Shown: positions 1-5,662 of the stretch, piece by piece
Layout of the letters: every line of letters starts with the position of its first letter
Position numbering within the stretch: position 1 is the first letter of the stretch
Assembly: GCA_011773795.1 (NCBI GenBank)
Contig: WVWW01000239.1
Location: forward strand, 5,653 to 11,992
DNA: 6,340 nucleotides
Reading direction: 5' to 3'
From: Acidobacteriota bacterium
GTDB taxonomy: Bacteria > Acidobacteriota > Polarisedimenticolia > Polarisedimenticolales > Polarisedimenticolaceae
Made by a program: the position numbers and the translations under genes
Notes under the pieces: generated by a model
The model's input: the letters and a program-made list of their open reading frames with translations, nothing else
What the model was told of the DNA's origin: nothing
Database searches by the model: none

Positions 1-1431
1 CTGTGCGATCGTCGAGATCGATGTGTAGGCGAACCCGAACTCGAACAGCAGCAGGAACGGCACCGCGCCCCAGTTTCCCGCCGACATCACCATGCCCGTC
101 GCCACGGCGAAGTGGAGGGCGAGCGCGAGCTCGATCCAGGTGTCCCGGTTGATCGTGATGCGGTAACGGCGCCGCGCGAGCTGCTCCGTTCGTTCCAGGT
201 TGTACTTGGGCGTTCGCCGGAAGGCCGACTGTCGGCCGGCGAGCGCCTCGAACACCGCGCGGGCGTTGTTGATCGAGAGCCCGATCCCGATCGCCATGAG
301 GGCCGGGATCCAGCGCAGGATCGCCCGCCGCGAGCCGACCGCCTCCTGTCGCGCGACCCAGTAGAACGCCGCGACGGACAGGCTCGACAGCGTGAAGATC
401 GGCAGGTCGACGAGCGCGACCATCCACGGGGCGACTTCGAGGCGCAGCCACACCGCGGGAACGACCAGCAGCGCGAGCAACACCATCAGCACGTAGCCGA
501 TGTTTGCCGTGAGGTGCGCCGTGGCCTCGAGCTTGACGGCCCACGGTAGATCGCTGCGATAGATCCGGGGGAGCAGCTTTCGCGCGGTCTGGATCGATCC
601 CTTGGCCCAGCGGTGCTGCTGGGACTTGAACGCGCCCATCTCGACCGGGAGCTCGGCCGGCGCGACGTGGTCGGGGAGGAACACGAAGCGCCAGCCGGCC
701 AGCTGCGCCCGGTAGGAGAGGTCCAGATCCTCGGTGAGCGTGTCGTGCTGCCAGCCGCCGGCGTCCTCGATGCAGGCCCGCCGCCAGATCCCCGCCGTGC
801 CGTTGAAGTTGAAGAACCGCCCCGAGCGGTTGCGCGCGGTGTGCTCGATCACGAAGTGACCGTCGAGCAACATCGACTGCACCCGGGTCAGCGGCGAGTA
901 GTCGCGGTTCAGGTGGCCCCAGCGCGCCTGGACCATGCCCACGCGCTCGTCGGTGAAGTGGTGCACGAGGTCGCGGGCGAATCCCGGACGGGGAACGAAG
1001 TCGGCGTCGAAGATCGCGATCAGCTCGCCCTTGGCGACGCGCAGCCCGGCCTCGAGCGCGCCGGCCTTGAAGCCGGTTCGGCCGGTACGGTGCAGGTGCA
1101 CGATGTCGAACCCGCGCGCCTGGCACTCGGCCGTCTTGGCCGCGACGATCTCGCGGGTCTCGTCGGTCGAGTCGTCGAGGACCTGGATCTCGAGCCGATC
1201 GCGCGGGTAGTCCAGCGCGCAAACGGCGTCGATCAACCGCTCGGCCACGTACATCTCGTTGAACAGCGGGAGCTGGACGGTCAACCGTGGCAGCCGCTCG
1301 AAACGACGCGGCGGTTCCGAGCCGTCACGCCGGTGACGACGGTACAGCCACAGCAGGTACCAGCGGTGGGCGCCGTAGGCGCTCAACACGAGCAGGCAGC
1401 CAAAGTAGGCCGATAGTATGAGCCAGCGCAC
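1..1431 (-). CDS. Processive family-2 glycosyltransferase, cellulose synthase / CslA-like (3' end beyond window)
   Basis: Reading the minus strand gives 477 codons open to the left edge, so the C-terminus is cut, probably by little. It is an inner-membrane GT2 enzyme expected to polymerise a beta-linked polysaccharide from a nucleotide sugar. What is visible: an N-terminal membrane segment (about residues 4-20); VQLPLFNEMYVAERLIDA (52-69); the first Asp pair in VLDDSTDET (84-92); RTGFKAGAL (118-126); the DxD in IFDADF (140-145); NFNGTAGIWR (208-217); the acceptor-site motif TEDLDLSY (233-240); and a QxxRW motif as QQHRW (271-275). Several membrane helices follow (about 307-327, 338-358, 374-389, 433-470). 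All catalytic motifs are intact. These motifs match bacterial homologues of plant CslA/CslC synthases and the CESA_CaSu type; glucan versus mannan product cannot be told. The GTG at 1431 is chosen because GAGGGG lies just upstream (1435-1440) and a membrane segment follows at once. In-frame GTG/TTG at 1491/1488 would overlap the divergent gene. Confidence 0.93.
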   Translation of the reverse strand, partial: MRWLILSAYFGCLLVLSAYGAHRWYLLWLYRRHRRDGSEPPRRFERLPRLTVQLPLFNEMYVAERLIDAVCALDYPRDRLEIQVLDDSTDETREIVAAKTAECQARGFDIVHLHRTGRTGFKAGALEAGLRVAKGELIAIFDADFVPRPGFARDLVHHFTDERVGMVQARWGHLNRDYSPLTRVQSMLLDGHFVIEHTARNRSGRFFNFNGTAGIWRRACIEDAGGWQHDTLTEDLDLSYRAQLAGWRFVFLPDHVAPAELPVEMGAFKSQQHRWAKGSIQTARKLLPRIYRSDLPWAVKLEATAHLTANIGYVLMVLLALLVVPAVWLRLEVAPWMVALVDLPIFTLSSLSVAAFYWVARQEAVGSRRAILRWIPALMAIGIGLSINNARAVFEALAGRQSAFRRTPKYNLERTEQLARRRYRITINRDTWIELALALHFAVATGMVMSAGNWGAVPFLLLFEFGFAYTSISTIAQ

Positions 1432-1461
1432 GAGCCCCTCGGCGACGGGCGAGCGTGTTAC

Positions 1462-1479
1462 GCTGGCCCATCCGCCAGC
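1462..1479. promoter_or_regulatory. Inverted repeat in the divergent intergenic gap
   Basis: GCTGGC (1462-1467) and GCCAGC (1474-1479) form a perfect 6-bp inverted repeat around a 6-base spacer. The right arm directly abuts the ATG at 1480. The gap between the divergent glycosyltransferase genes is only 48 bases, so control sites for either gene would have to lie in or near it. The repeat could be a small operator or a hairpin in the 5' end of the plus-strand mRNA. In GC-rich DNA a 6-bp repeat can arise by chance, and no known operator consensus is recognised. Confidence 0.25.
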
Positions 1480-2844
1480 ATGATTCAACACACTCCGCCC
1501 GATGACAACCCGACGGCGCCCCGCGTCATTCTCGCGGCGGGCCTCGTTTCCGGTCTTCTCTACGTCGTGCTGGCGCTCATCGACTTGCGGGAGCACCTGG
1601 CGACCTACCTGGTCGTCCACGCGGCGCTGCTGGCCCTGATGGGCCTCGCCTGGCGCCGGGCTGTCGCGACACCCTCGGTCCTGCGCTGGGTCTTCGCCGG
1701 GGCGGTCCTGTTCCGGTTGATCACGGCCTTCGCGGCGCCCACCCTTTCCGACGACCTTTACCGTTACGTCTGGGATGGACGCGTCCAGGTCGCCGGGATC
1801 CACCCCTACGTCCACGCGCCCGAGGACCCCGCCCTGGCCGCCCTGCGCGACGACGCCTGGTCGCGTATCAATCACCCCGAGCTACGCACGATTTACCCGC
1901 CGCTGGCCCAGGTGGTCTTCGCCGCGCTGGCGTTCCTCGGCGCCGGCCCACTCGGCTTCAAGCTGTTTTTCGCCGCTGCCGATATCGGTGTGCTGGCAGC
2001 CCTGATCTGGCTGCTTCGCCGCACGAAACTGCCACCCGACCGCGCCGTGCTGTACGCCTGGAATCCACTCGCTGTGATCGAGACGGCCGGGAGCGGGCAT
2101 GTCGAGCCGGTCGGCGTCGCTCTCGTCGTGCTCTGTGCCGTCTGGATGAACGCCCGGCGGGCCAAATCAGCCGCCCTCGCTCTCGCCGCGGCGGTGCAGG
2201 TCAAGCTGCTCCCTGTGGTGTTGATCCCGGGCGCAATCCGTCGCTGGCGCAACCCCGCCGTGCTCGTTCTCGTCGCGGTCCTCGTGCTGCTGGCCTTGCC
2301 CTACGCCCTCACCGGACCCGCGATCGGCTCCGGGTTGTTCGACTACACCGCACGGTGGGAGCGCAACGCCGTGGTCTACAGCGGGATCGAAGGTCTGTTG
2401 GAGTGGGTCGACACCGGCCGACGACTCAAACCCATGGTCGGCACGCTCCGCGACAAGCTCGGCGGAGGCGAGGACTTCTGGAACCGGGTTTACACCAAGG
2501 TCTGGCCGCGGGAGATCGCGCGCGGCATCGTCGCGGTGCTGGCGCTCGCCTGGGTCGTCCGGCTGAGCTTCCGGCGTGGCTTGACCGCGCCGCGTGAGAT
2601 CTACCTGGGACTCGCCGGCGTCCTGCTGCTCGTGCCGACGTTGCACCCCTGGTACGTCCTCTGGGTCCTGCCCTTCGCCGCGGCCTACCGTTCGGTCTTC
2701 TGGCTGTGCTTCGCAGGTCTCGTTCCGCTCGCCTACGTCGGTGGCGCTTCCGACGTCCCGTGGCTGGTCCGTTCGATCGAGTACGGCCTCCCGTTGTTGA
2801 CCGCGATCCTCTGCCATCGGTTCTGCAGTACCATGCGCCGGTGA
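1480..2844 (+). CDS. Multi-pass GT-C glycosyltransferase (DUF2029/GT87- or MptB-like, polyprenyl-phosphate-sugar dependent)
   Basis: A 454-residue integral membrane protein with about ten hydrophobic segments (roughly 15-35, 41-57, 69-86, 142-154, 158-178, 188-223, 231-252, 259-277, 347-361, 374-421). After the first segments comes TLSDDLYRYVWDGRVQ (88-103), the acidic Asp91-Asp92 loop typical of GT-C enzymes that use a polyprenyl-phosphate sugar on the outer face of the membrane. Other family-like marks are GIHPY (106-110), IYPPLAQ (138-144), YAWNPLAVIETAGSGHVEP (192-210) and PTLHPWYVLWVLPF (386-399). The closest remembered relatives are actinobacterial alpha-mannosyltransferases and GT87/DUF2029 proteins; donor and acceptor are unknown. 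The ATG at 1480 is the only plausible start, since the frame closes upstream at TAG 1414-1416. No Shine-Dalgarno sequence precedes it. It is divergent from a GT2 synthase and overlaps pta by 4 bases, so it probably heads a three-gene operon. Confidence 0.85.
   Translation: MIQHTPPDDNPTAPRVILAAGLVSGLLYVVLALIDLREHLATYLVVHAALLALMGLAWRRAVATPSVLRWVFAGAVLFRLITAFAAPTLSDDLYRYVWDGRVQVAGIHPYVHAPEDPALAALRDDAWSRINHPELRTIYPPLAQVVFAALAFLGAGPLGFKLFFAAADIGVLAALIWLLRRTKLPPDRAVLYAWNPLAVIETAGSGHVEPVGVALVVLCAVWMNARRAKSAALALAAAVQVKLLPVVLIPGAIRRWRNPAVLVLVAVLVLLALPYALTGPAIGSGLFDYTARWERNAVVYSGIEGLLEWVDTGRRLKPMVGTLRDKLGGGEDFWNRVYTKVWPREIARGIVAVLALAWVVRLSFRRGLTAPREIYLGLAGVLLLVPTLHPWYVLWVLPFAAAYRSVFWLCFAGLVPLAYVGGASDVPWLVRSIEYGLPLLTAILCHRFCSTMRR
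2829..2834 (+). promoter_or_regulatory. Possible -10 element (TACCAT) just before pta
   Basis: TACCAT fits the loose TANNNT -10 pattern and ends six bases before the GTG start of pta, the spacing expected for a leaderless transcript. No convincing -35 box is seen. It lies in the last codons of the preceding gene. Chance matches to TANNNT are common, so this is only suggestive; translational coupling through the GTGA overlap is an adequate alternative. Confidence 0.15.
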
Positions 2845-3857
2845 GCGTTCTCGATCAGATCCTCGCGCGCGCCGCCGAGCGCAAACGGCGGATCGTATTT
2901 CCCGAGTCGGACGATCCGCGCACCGTCGCCGCCGTGAAACGGCTGGCACGGGAACGGATCGTCGAGCCGGTCCTACTGGATTTCGGCGGCGATCGTTCTA
3001 CCTATCCCGACCAGGTGGAGATCGTGGACCCGTCGAGCCACGCGGGTCACGCGACCTGCGTTCGCGCGGTCGAAGAGGCGCGGCAGGGTCGCGGGGACGC
3101 GGCGGAGCTGATCGCCGAGCCGTTGCACTACGCGGCGGCCTTCGTGCGCGCCGGACTGGCCGACGGAACCGTCTCGGGGGCGACGCATACCACCGCGGAG
3201 ACGCTGCGCGCCGCGCTACGCATCTTGAAGCCGGCTCCCGAAACCGGGGTCGTGTCGTCGTTCTTCCTGATGCAACTGGCGGCGCCGACGGAGTCGGGGG
3301 ACAGCGTGCTGGCCTATGCCGATGCGGGGCTGGTGCCGGAGCCGGACGCCGAGCAACTGGCCGAGATAGCGAGAGGCACGGCCGACCAGTATCGGCACCT
3401 CTGTGCGGCCGAGCCGCGCGTGGCGTTGCTCTCCTTCTCGACGAAGGGAAGCGCGGAACACGAATCGATCGACACGATCCGCCGCGCCCTCGAGATCGTG
3501 CGCTCGGCACAGCCCGACCTCGAGATCGACGGCGAGTTGCAGGGCGACGCCGCGCTGGTGCCCGCGGTCGGTGCCGCGAAGGCGCCGGGGAGCTCCGTGG
3601 CCGGCCGCGCGAACGTGCTGATCTTCCCCAACCTCGATGCCGGCAACATCGCCTACAAGCTGACCGAGCGACTCGCCGGGGCCCAGGCCATCGGGCCGTT
3701 GTTGCGTGGTCTCGACCGCCCGGCAAACGACCTCTCGCGCGGGTGCGGCACGGACGATATCGTCGTGGCGGCGGCGGTCACCGCACTGCAGGCCGGTTCA
3801 CCTTATACTGGCCCTGATGTCACGACCTCCGCGCCAACGCCCCACCGGCCGCCGTAA
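2841..3857 (+). CDS. pta: Phosphate acetyltransferase (PTA_PTB family)
   Basis: Interconverts acetyl-CoA plus phosphate with acetyl phosphate plus CoA in the cytosol, normally paired with acetate kinase, which is not in view. The 338-residue product is the short single-domain form without the N-terminal regulatory domain of enterobacterial Pta. Visible landmarks are RIVFPESDDPRT (17-28), GLADGTVSGATHTT (105-118), FFLMQL (141-146), LLSFSTKGSA (196-205), DGELQGDAAL (230-239), NVLIFPNLDAGNIAYK (258-273) and NDLSRGCGTDDI (296-307). The last contains the Ser299, Arg300 and Asp306 equivalents of the active-site Ser309, Arg310 and Asp316 of Methanosarcina thermophila Pta. The GTG at 2841 is chosen because it gives the normal N-terminus and forms a GTGA overlap with the upstream stop. 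The frame is open from 2706, but that extension is not family-like. The last 20 or so residues after LQAG look like a non-conserved tail and overlap the next gene. A phosphotransbutyrylase is less likely. Confidence 0.93.
   Translation: MSVLDQILARAAERKRRIVFPESDDPRTVAAVKRLARERIVEPVLLDFGGDRSTYPDQVEIVDPSSHAGHATCVRAVEEARQGRGDAAELIAEPLHYAAAFVRAGLADGTVSGATHTTAETLRAALRILKPAPETGVVSSFFLMQLAAPTESGDSVLAYADAGLVPEPDAEQLAEIARGTADQYRHLCAAEPRVALLSFSTKGSAEHESIDTIRRALEIVRSAQPDLEIDGELQGDAALVPAVGAAKAPGSSVAGRANVLIFPNLDAGNIAYKLTERLAGAQAIGPLLRGLDRPANDLSRGCGTDDIVVAAAVTALQAGSPYTGPDVTTSAPTPHRPP
3804..3809 (+). promoter_or_regulatory. Possible -10 box (TATACT) for a leaderless Sm-like transcript inside pta
   Basis: TATACT matches the bacterial -10 consensus TATAAT at five of six positions and is conspicuous in this GC-rich DNA. 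Only seven bases separate it from the ATG at 3817, so transcription would begin at or next to the start codon. No Shine-Dalgarno sequence precedes that ATG. No good -35 box was found at 16-19 bases upstream. The site lies in the 3' coding part of pta, where it encodes part of a non-conserved tail. Confidence 0.35.
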
Positions 3858-4062
3858 GCCGCCGCAGAGCGACACCGACATGGAACGCCGGTTCCTCCAT
3901 GGCCGGCTGAAAGCGGGGGACCGTCTGGCCGTCGAGCTGATCGACGGGACACGGGCCGAGGGTGTGTTGCGGCGGTACGCCGAGGATGCGATCGAGCTGG
4001 ACGGCGGCGAGCAGTCCAAACGGTTCCTCAAGTCCCAGATCCGCTACATCGAAGAACTCTGA
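3817..4062 (+). CDS. Small Hfq-like / Sm-fold protein, putative RNA-binding
   Basis: An 81-residue protein with a basic N-terminal tail (1-15, eight Arg/Lys residues) followed by a compact domain (about 25-80) that reads like an Sm fold. An N-terminal helix-like stretch RRFLHGRLKAG (24-34) precedes the strand pattern of Sm1: RLAVELIDGTRAEGVLRRYAE (36-56), then AIELD (58-62). The end, FLKSQIRYIEE (70-80), sits where Hfq has its YKHAI Sm2 motif. Hfq proteins act as RNA chaperones in ring assemblies; extending that role here is inference, and canonical residues such as the His of YKHAI are absent. The similarity resembles divergent Hfq-annotated proteins remembered from Acidobacteriota. The start at 3817 lies 41 bases inside pta and is supported by the TATACT box; ATG 3880 would give a 60-residue protein holding just the domain. 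It is the last gene of the plus-strand operon. Confidence 0.7.
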   Translation: MSRPPRQRPTGRRKPPQSDTDMERRFLHGRLKAGDRLAVELIDGTRAEGVLRRYAEDAIELDGGEQSKRFLKSQIRYIEEL

Positions 4063-4067
4063 TGCCC

Positions 4068-4092
4068 GGGGGCAGACTTGAAGTCTGTCCCC
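4068..4092. repeat. REP-like palindrome between convergent genes, possible bidirectional terminator
   Basis: GGGGGCAGACTT (4068-4079), a central G, then AAGTCTGTCCCC (4081-4092) form a 12-bp palindrome in which every pair is Watson-Crick except one G-T wobble (4072/4088). As RNA the apex would open to a loop of three or more bases. TTTCCTT follows on the plus strand, a weak U-tract. It fills most of the 39-base gap between the stops of the Sm-like gene (4062) and the tRNA-binding gene (4102), a good place for a terminator serving both operons. Its form also matches the dispersed palindromes of the GGGG(A/T)CAGACTT type that I associate with REP-associated tyrosine transposases (RAYT); that link comes from memory and was not tested here. 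Confidence 0.7.
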
Positions 4093-4101
4093 TTTCCTTG
4101 T

Positions 4102-4473
4102 TCAGCGGACGCGGGTGCCGGGCGCGACGTCCTCGCCGAAGGTCGCCACGATCGGGCGGCCGCCGAGGTCGGCCGCGAGCAGCATGCCCTGGCTTTCGAC
4201 GCCGCGGATGCGCGCGGGTTTCAGGTTGGCGACGATCACGATCTTCATGCCGACCAGTTGATCCGCCTCGTACGCCTCGGCGACGCCGGCAACGATCTGC
4301 CGCGGACCGAGATCCCCGACGTCCAGCTGCAGCCTCAGGAGCTTGTCCGTGCCCTCGACGCGCTCGGCCTCGGTGACCCGTGCGACCCGCATGTCGATCT
4401 GCATGAACTTGTCAAAGCTGAGTTTCTTCGGTTCTTCCTTCCGCGGCTCCGCTTCCGGTTTCGTTTCGTCCAT
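4102..4473 (-). CDS. Free-standing tRNA-binding (OB-fold) protein, MetRS C-terminal domain / MetRS-beta type
   Basis: A 123-residue protein: a charged linker-like N-terminus rich in Glu, Lys and Pro (1-17), then one complete tRNA_bind OB-fold (18-123). Family marks are LSFDKFMQIDMRVARV (18-33), AERVEGTDKLLRLQLDVG (36-53), RQIVAGVAEAY (58-68), LVGMKIVIVANLKPARIRG (73-91) and VESQGMLLAA (92-101). This is the module at the C-terminus of many methionyl-tRNA synthetases, the separate Aquifex MetRS beta chain and Trbp111; it binds tRNA without base specificity and usually dimerises. The N-terminus resembles a MetRS interdomain linker, so I infer a domain split from MetRS rather than CsaA. The ATG at 4473 is chosen because AAGGAG lies nine bases upstream and the 41-residue longer reading is only a shadow of larC. 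It overlaps the end of larC by 62 bases and closes the minus-strand operon. Confidence 0.88.
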   Translation of the reverse strand: MDETKPEAEPRKEEPKKLSFDKFMQIDMRVARVTEAERVEGTDKLLRLQLDVGDLGPRQIVAGVAEAYEADQLVGMKIVIVANLKPARIRGVESQGMLLAADLGGRPIVATFGEDVAPGTRVR

Positions 4474-5662
4474 CGGGAATGACTCCTTGTCGCGCGGCGC
4501 TGAGCGCCGCCTGCTGCACCTGCACGAACGGCACGCCGTGATTCCGGGCGGCCGCCGCGCAGTCTTCGTACTCCGGCCACACGTTGAGCGTCTCACCCTC
4601 GAGCGTGCCGACCTTCAGCCGGATGGTGCCGAAAGGTGTCGACACGGTCTCGAAGCGGCGCTCGAGCTCGACGCGGTGCTCGCGGCGAAACCTTAGACCC
4701 AGCGCCGGTGTTTCCGCCAGCACGATGCGCCCCAAGCGATCGGCATCGGCGGGCCGGGCGAGGATGGTGAGGAGATGGCCTGGCCGACCCTTCTTCATGA
4801 GCGCCGGCGAAATCATGGCATCGAGGGCTCCGTCGTCGAGCAGCCGCTCGATCGTGAAGGCGAGCGCCTGCGGCGTCGCGTCGTCGAGGTTGGTCTCGAT
4901 CACCACGACGGAGCGGGTCGTCTGCGCGTCGATCTCGAGGTCCTCGCGACCCAGCACGCCTCGCAACACGTTGGGTGTCTCGCCGAAATCGGCACACCCC
5001 GAACCGTAGCCATTCGTTTCGACCTCGAGCGCCGGCATCGTTCCCCAGGCATCGGCCAGCGTGGTCAGGATCGCCGCGCCCGTCGGCGTCAGTCGTTCGG
5101 CCTCGATCGAGCCCGCCTCGACGGGGATGCCTCGGACCAGGTTCAGCGTCGCGGGACCCGGCACCGGGTAGACACCGTGGGCGCAACGGACGGTGCCGAA
5201 TCCGGTGGTGAGCCGCGAGACGACGATCCGCTCGACACCGAGCGCGTGAAAACCGACACAGGCCCCGACGACGTCGACGATCGCGTCGATCCCCCCGGCC
5301 TCGTGCAGATGGATTTCCTCGAAAGCCCTTCCGTGTGCCCGGGCCTCCGCGTCGATCAGGCGCCGGAACACGGCAAGCGCGCTCTGCTTGACCGGCAGAT
5401 CGAGGCGGGCGCTCTCGACGATGTCGCGGATCTGCTTCCAACCCCTGCCGTGCGCGTCGGCCGGCACGTGAACGTCGATCTTGCACGCGGCCACCCCGGA
5501 TCGCTCGACGCGCCGCTCGGTCAACGACCAGCCGTCGATCGGCAGTGTTTCGAGCGCGCGCCTCAAGTCGTCGACCGGGAGACCGAGATCGACGAGCATC
5601 CCGAGCACCATGTCGCCCGAGGCGCCCGACGAACCGTCGATCCAGAGAATCTTGCGCGACAT
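4412..5662 (-). CDS. larC: LarC, nickel-pincer-nucleotide cofactor nickel insertion protein
   Basis: LarC is the CTP-dependent cyclometallase that inserts nickel into pyridinium-3,5-bisthiocarboxylic acid mononucleotide, completing the nickel-pincer cofactor of lactate racemase LarA and relatives. The 416-residue product is normal length for the fused protein. Motifs in order: SGASGDMVLGMLVDLGL (12-28), EEIHLHEAGGIDAIVDVVG (115-133), HGVYPVPGPATLNL (162-175), LTPTGAAIL (191-199), the start of the LarC2 part at VIETNLDDATP (254-264), MKKGRPGHLLTIL (289-301), HRVELERRFETVSTPFGTIRLKV (329-351) and PEYEDC (363-368). Lactobacillus plantarum joins LarC1 and LarC2 by programmed frameshifting; here one frame spans both. 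The ATG at 5662 shares one base with the sirtuin stop (TGATG), indicating coupling. A 101-residue upstream extension of the frame is a shadow of the sirtuin gene. The last 25 or so residues form a polar tail overlapping the next gene. No larA, larB or larE is in the window. Confidence 0.93.
   Translation of the reverse strand: MSRKILWIDGSSGASGDMVLGMLVDLGLPVDDLRRALETLPIDGWSLTERRVERSGVAACKIDVHVPADAHGRGWKQIRDIVESARLDLPVKQSALAVFRRLIDAEARAHGRAFEEIHLHEAGGIDAIVDVVGACVGFHALGVERIVVSRLTTGFGTVRCAHGVYPVPGPATLNLVRGIPVEAGSIEAERLTPTGAAILTTLADAWGTMPALEVETNGYGSGCADFGETPNVLRGVLGREDLEIDAQTTRSVVVIETNLDDATPQALAFTIERLLDDGALDAMISPALMKKGRPGHLLTILARPADADRLGRIVLAETPALGLRFRREHRVELERRFETVSTPFGTIRLKVGTLEGETLNVWPEYEDCAAAARNHGVPFVQVQQAALSAARQGVIPDGRNETGSGAAEGRTEETQL
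4483..4488 (-). promoter_or_regulatory. Shine-Dalgarno sequence AAGGAG that decides the tRNA-binding gene start
   Basis: On the minus strand AAGGAG ends nine bases before the ATG at 4473. It is the strongest ribosome-binding site seen in the window and lies inside the larC coding sequence. It settles the start of the tRNA-binding gene and lets that gene be translated independently of larC termination 62 bases further on. Confidence 0.75.

Noticed and set aside
613..1416. 267-residue plus-strand open frame
   Set aside because: It lies antisense to the GT2 gene, whose minus-strand reading carries every expected motif. The plus-strand product has no recognisable family pattern and reflects GC-rich codon bias.
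2706..2840. 45-residue N-terminal extension of pta
   Set aside because: The extension is an out-of-frame reading of the GT-C gene and is Arg-rich. The GTG at 2841 gives the normal Pta N-terminus and a GTGA junction.
2167..2949. 260-residue minus-strand open frame across the GT-C / pta junction
   Set aside because: It is antisense to two well-supported genes, has low-complexity Arg/Asp/Glu-rich composition and no motifs.
2998..3726. 242-residue minus-strand open frame opposite pta
   Set aside because: It is an Arg/Pro/Ser-rich antisense shadow of a conserved enzyme gene.
4063..4376. Plus-strand open frames beginning just after the Sm-like gene
   Set aside because: They are antisense to the tRNA-binding protein gene and Arg-rich, without motifs.
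4870..4930. Programmed frameshift site at the LarC1/LarC2 boundary, as in Lactobacillus
   Set aside because: One uninterrupted frame covers the whole boundary (about residues 245-265), so no frameshift is needed.
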